Shown here: in pieces, positions 5,983 to 7,188 of the stretch
Layout: every line of letters begins with the position of its first letter
Numbering within the stretch: position 1 is the first letter of the stretch
NCBI GenBank assembly: GCA_017445435.1
Contig: JAFSUE010000029.1
Coordinates: 1-7,188, forward strand
DNA length: 7,188 nucleotides
From: Selenomonadaceae bacterium
Lineage (GTDB): Bacteria > Bacillota > Negativicutes > Selenomonadales > Selenomonadaceae
Reading direction: 5' to 3'
Position numbers and translations under genes: made by a program
The notes under the pieces: generated by a model
What the model saw: the letters and a program-made list of their open reading frames with translations, nothing else
Told to the model about the DNA's origin: nothing
The model's database searches: none

Positions 5983-6049
5983 TAGCTGGTAGCAAGTAGC
6001 TGGTAGCTGATAAAAAATCTACAAGCTACAAGCTACACGCTACAAGCTA
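5983..6049. repeat. Inverted heptad arrays forming a 30-bp imperfect hairpin between fabZ and lpxA
   Basis: The left arm (5983-6012) consists of units such as TAGCTGG, TAGCAAG and TAGCTGA. The right arm (6020-6049) consists of TACAAGC and TACACGC units, i.e. TAGCTTG-type units inverted. Arms pair at 24 of 30 positions around a 7-nt loop (6013-6019), with most mismatches at the same place in each heptad. The right arm includes the fabZ stop codon (complement of 6047-6049), and the left arm ends close to the lpxA ribosome binding site (AGGAG at 5975-5979). No U run follows, so it is not a typical terminator; it could act in mRNA processing or polarity. Confidence 0.88.
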
Positions 6050-6508
6050 ATCTTTACTGGCTAAACTGAACAATTCTTCGCCACGTTTCAAAGCGAATTT
6101 AAAATCTGCAGACGAAACAAGTTTATCGTCAACATAACCGTCCGCGTGAAGTATGCCAAATTCGCCGCGAACTTTTACAATTTCTGCACGAGTTATCAAA
6201 GTGTCACCAGGTACAACTGGCTTTTTAAATTTTATATTGTCCATACCGCCGAACAGCGCAATTTTGCCGCGATGTTCTTCAGGATAAAGCATTGCAACGC
6301 CGCCGACTTGTGCCATTGCCTCAAGCTGAAGTACGCCCGGCATAATGGGATGACCTGGAAAATGTCCTGCGAATTGCGGTTCATTCATCGTAATATTTTT
6401 TAAGCCCGTCGCTGACTTGAAAGGATCAATTTCCAAGATTCTGTCAACAAGTAACATCGGCGGACGGTGCGGAAGTATCTTCATAATTTCTTCAATGTCC
6501 AGTACCAT
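6047..6508 (-). CDS. fabZ: 3-hydroxyacyl-[acyl-carrier-protein] dehydratase FabZ
   Basis: FabZ dehydrates 3-hydroxyacyl-ACP to trans-2-enoyl-ACP in fatty acid elongation. Because 3-hydroxyacyl-ACP is also LpxA's donor, it sets the balance between phospholipid and lipid A, which fits its place at the head of a lipid A operon. It has 153 residues in a single hot-dog fold. The signature ILPHRPPMLLVDRI is at residues 11-24. The catalytic pair is His49 in AGHFPGHP and Glu63 in LQLEAMAQ; the 14-residue spacing matches His54/Glu68 of the E. coli-type enzyme. The ATG at 6508 has a strong AAAAGGAG eight nt upstream. It is the first gene of the operon visible here; lpxC, often its upstream neighbour in related bacteria, is absent. 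Confidence 0.97.
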   Translation of the reverse strand: MVLDIEEIMKILPHRPPMLLVDRILEIDPFKSATGLKNITMNEPQFAGHFPGHPIMPGVLQLEAMAQVGGVAMLYPEEHRGKIALFGGMDNIKFKKPVVPGDTLITRAEIVKVRGEFGILHADGYVDDKLVSSADFKFALKRGEELFSLASKD

Positions 6509-6572
6509 TTTTATCGCTCCTTTTCGTACAACTATTTAGGTACGCTGTTTATTGAATATATCGAAAAATTTT

Positions 6573-6628
6573 TTATGTTAAATTTTCTGTAAACCGCGTG
6601 ACTTCTGCGTATTGCAATTTTAACATAA
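6573..6628. promoter_or_regulatory. 10-bp inverted repeat overlapping the fabZ promoter -10
   Basis: TTATGTTAAA at 6573-6582 is repeated in perfect inverted form at 6619-6628, with 36 nt between. The distal arm overlaps most of the predicted fabZ -10 (6617-6622). It could be a two-site operator or could arise by chance in AT-rich DNA; the spacing is long for a simple operator. Confidence 0.3.
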
Positions 6629-6644
6629 CTTGATAAAAAATCAA
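6617..6644 (-). promoter_or_regulatory. Predicted sigma70-type promoter of the fabZ-lpxA-lpxI-lpxB operon
   Basis: Minus-strand -35 TTGATT (6639-6644), a 16-nt spacer and -10 TAAAAT (6617-6622) give a predicted start near 6610 and a leader of about 100 nt. The -35 lies within a small palindrome, CTTGAT-5 nt-ATCAAG (6629-6645). The location, directly upstream of fabZ in a divergent gap, supports fabZ as the operon head. Confidence 0.5.
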
Positions 6645-6650
6645 GGAAAC

Positions 6651-6688
6651 GCCATTTTCTACACGGGCGACGATTTATAGAAAGTGGC
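6651..6688. promoter_or_regulatory. 11-bp inverted repeat between the divergent promoters
   Basis: GCCATTTTCTA (6651-6661) pairs with TAGAAAGTGGC (6678-6688) around a 16-nt GC-richer loop. All pairs are Watson-Crick except one that is G-U in plus-strand RNA. It is the strongest stem in the 360-bp fabZ-flagellin gap and lies between the predicted -35 boxes of the two divergent promoters. It could be a shared operator, or a structure at the end of an unseen plus-strand transcript. No T run follows directly, so a terminator is unlikely. Confidence 0.4.
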
Positions 6689-6720
6689 TTAAAAAAATTT
6701 TATCGACGTGAAAATTTTTA

Positions 6721-6749
6721 TTGATTTTTAAAAGGCTATGCCTTACAAT
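6721..6749 (+). promoter_or_regulatory. Predicted sigma70-type promoter upstream of flagellin
   Basis: TTGATT (6721-6726), a 17-nt spacer and TACAAT (6744-6749) give a predicted start near 6756 and a leader of about 113 nt. The spacer contains a palindrome, AAGGC-TAT-GCCTT (6732-6744), that runs into the -10 and could be an operator. Flagellin is often read by sigma28, so this may be a second or alternative promoter. Confidence 0.45.
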
Positions 6750-6775
6750 AATTGCGAATATTAATTTGTACGTTG

Positions 6776-6803
6776 TGAATTTTTTTTAGAAAGTTCACGA
6801 TAC
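6776..6803 (+). promoter_or_regulatory. Weak candidate sigma28 promoter of flagellin
   Basis: TGAATTTT (6776-6783) matches the sigma28 -35 consensus TAAAGTTT at 6 of 8 positions. CACGATAC (6796-6803) matches the -10 GCCGATAA at 5 of 8, including the CGATA core, with a spacer about one nt longer than usual. It is included because flagellin genes are classic sigma28 targets; by sequence alone it is weak. Confidence 0.28.
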
Positions 6804-6810
6804 ATTTAGA

Positions 6811-6861
6811 GGAAATTTAGGCTTAGGGGGAAATTTTTTTAGGATTTTTTTCAAGGAGGGA
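6811..6861 (+). promoter_or_regulatory. GGA-rich flagellin leader, candidate CsrA-binding region
   Basis: Five GGA triplets lie at 6811, 6829, 6842, 6855 and 6859. The one at 6855 is within TCAAGGAGGG, which is both the Shine-Dalgarno sequence and a fair match to the CsrA core CARGGA. An AAATTT/AAATTT stem (6813-6818 with 6831-6836) could present the second GGA near a loop. In Bacillus subtilis CsrA represses flagellin (hag) by binding such sites over the ribosome binding site, with FliW as antagonist. No csrA or fliW is in the window, and GGA also arises in any purine-rich leader. Confidence 0.35.
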
Positions 6862-6868
6862 ATTAGTC

Positions 6869-7188
6869 ATGGCAATGACAATAAACGGACAATTTTCTCA
6901 AGGCGCCGACAATTTGACAACCATAATGAATCGTCATCAGACGGAAATGGGCAAGAGCCTTGAAAAAGTTTCAACTGGTAAAAAAATTAATCACGCTGGC
7001 GATGATTCATCTGGCAACGCTATAAGCGAAAAAATGCTCGCGCAGATTCGCGGGCTTGATCAAAGTCAAGAAAATACTCAAAGCGCATATTCTTTGTTGA
7101 AAGTTGCTGACGCGGCTATTACGTCGATTGTCGACATTGTACGCGCAATGAAAACAAAGGCGCTTGAGGCTGCTAACGATTCTTTGAG
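6869..7188 (+). CDS. Flagellin, N-terminal part (runs off the window)
   Basis: The first 106 codons are visible. Flagellin is secreted by the flagellar type III apparatus and polymerises into the filament. The start ATG at 6869 (MAMTING) follows AAGGAGG nine nt upstream. Residues 1-106 cover the N-terminal D0/D1 coiled region. The conserved core is VSTGKKINHAGDDSSGNAIS (34-53), matching LSSGLRINSAKDDAAGQAIA of Salmonella FliC with no gaps, and IRGLDQ (60-65). The ungapped match continues to AAN (101-103). There is no Sec signal, as expected. Residues 93 and 97 are Ala and Lys, where FliC has the TLR5-contact Arg90 and Leu94. The gene is divergent from fabZ. Product assignment is firm; whether it is the main filament protein or a minor paralogue cannot be told. 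Confidence 0.95.
   Translation, partial: MAMTINGQFSQGADNLTTIMNRHQTEMGKSLEKVSTGKKINHAGDDSSGNAISEKMLAQIRGLDQSQENTQSAYSLLKVADAAITSIVDIVRAMKTKALEAANDSL

Noticed and set aside
6526..6545. FapR-like operator in the fabZ leader (minus strand GTACCTA... GTAC)
   Set aside because: Only a half-site resembles the Bacillus FapR motif and the second half does not fit well; too weak to list.
6875..6877. Second ATG of flagellin as the start
   Set aside because: The ATG at 6869 has the better spacing (9 nt) from AAGGAGG.

Overview
The window reads as chromosomal DNA from a diderm member of the Firmicutes, most likely class Negativicutes (Selenomonas-like). The reasons are a lipid A operon in the order fabZ-lpxA-lpxI-lpxB, which uses LpxI rather than LpxH, combined with an AT-rich low-GC style, strong AGGAGG-type ribosome binding sites, a GTG and a TTG start, and a flagellin gene. 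This assignment is inferred from gene content; no search was run.

Layout. Positions 2-460 (+) are the 3' end of a metal-dependent amidohydrolase. It converges on a cytoplasmic GH32 beta-fructosidase (560-2104, -), which has its own sigma70-type promoter and a terminator at 488-516. Positions 2105-2355 hold an unusual block of 7-nt-period repeats and a duplicated scrap of the lpxB 3' end. Positions 2356-6508 (-) form the lipid A block, transcribed right to left as fabZ, lpxA, lpxI, a DUF4230-like membrane-anchored protein, then lpxB. A 360-bp divergent control region follows, with a predicted promoter facing each way and inverted repeats between and beside them. The window ends inside a flagellin gene that starts at 6869 (+).

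How the genes fit together. FabZ acts on 3-hydroxyacyl-ACP, the acyl donor that LpxA places on UDP-GlcNAc. LpxI later cleaves UDP-2,3-diacylglucosamine to lipid X, and LpxB joins the two to make the disaccharide core of lipid A. LpxC, LpxD and LpxK are not in the window. The DUF4230-like gene overlaps lpxB by 4 nt, so the two are probably translationally coupled.

Most notable. Short arrays with an exact 7-nt period lie at or just beyond the stop codon of fabZ, lpxA, lpxI and lpxB. They fall into two sequence families: AGYWNGT-like and CATTACG-like. The CATTACG family is present in three states with the same flanks (AATTTTT on one side, AATTA on the other): zero units at 2233/2234, seven units (49 nt) at 2309-2357, and three units, inverted, at 4269-4300. 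The zero- and seven-unit states sit in two tandem copies of the same lpxB-tail segment, which gives an internal empty-site/filled-site comparison. This looks like an expandable or mobile heptanucleotide element and is the best candidate for something undescribed here.
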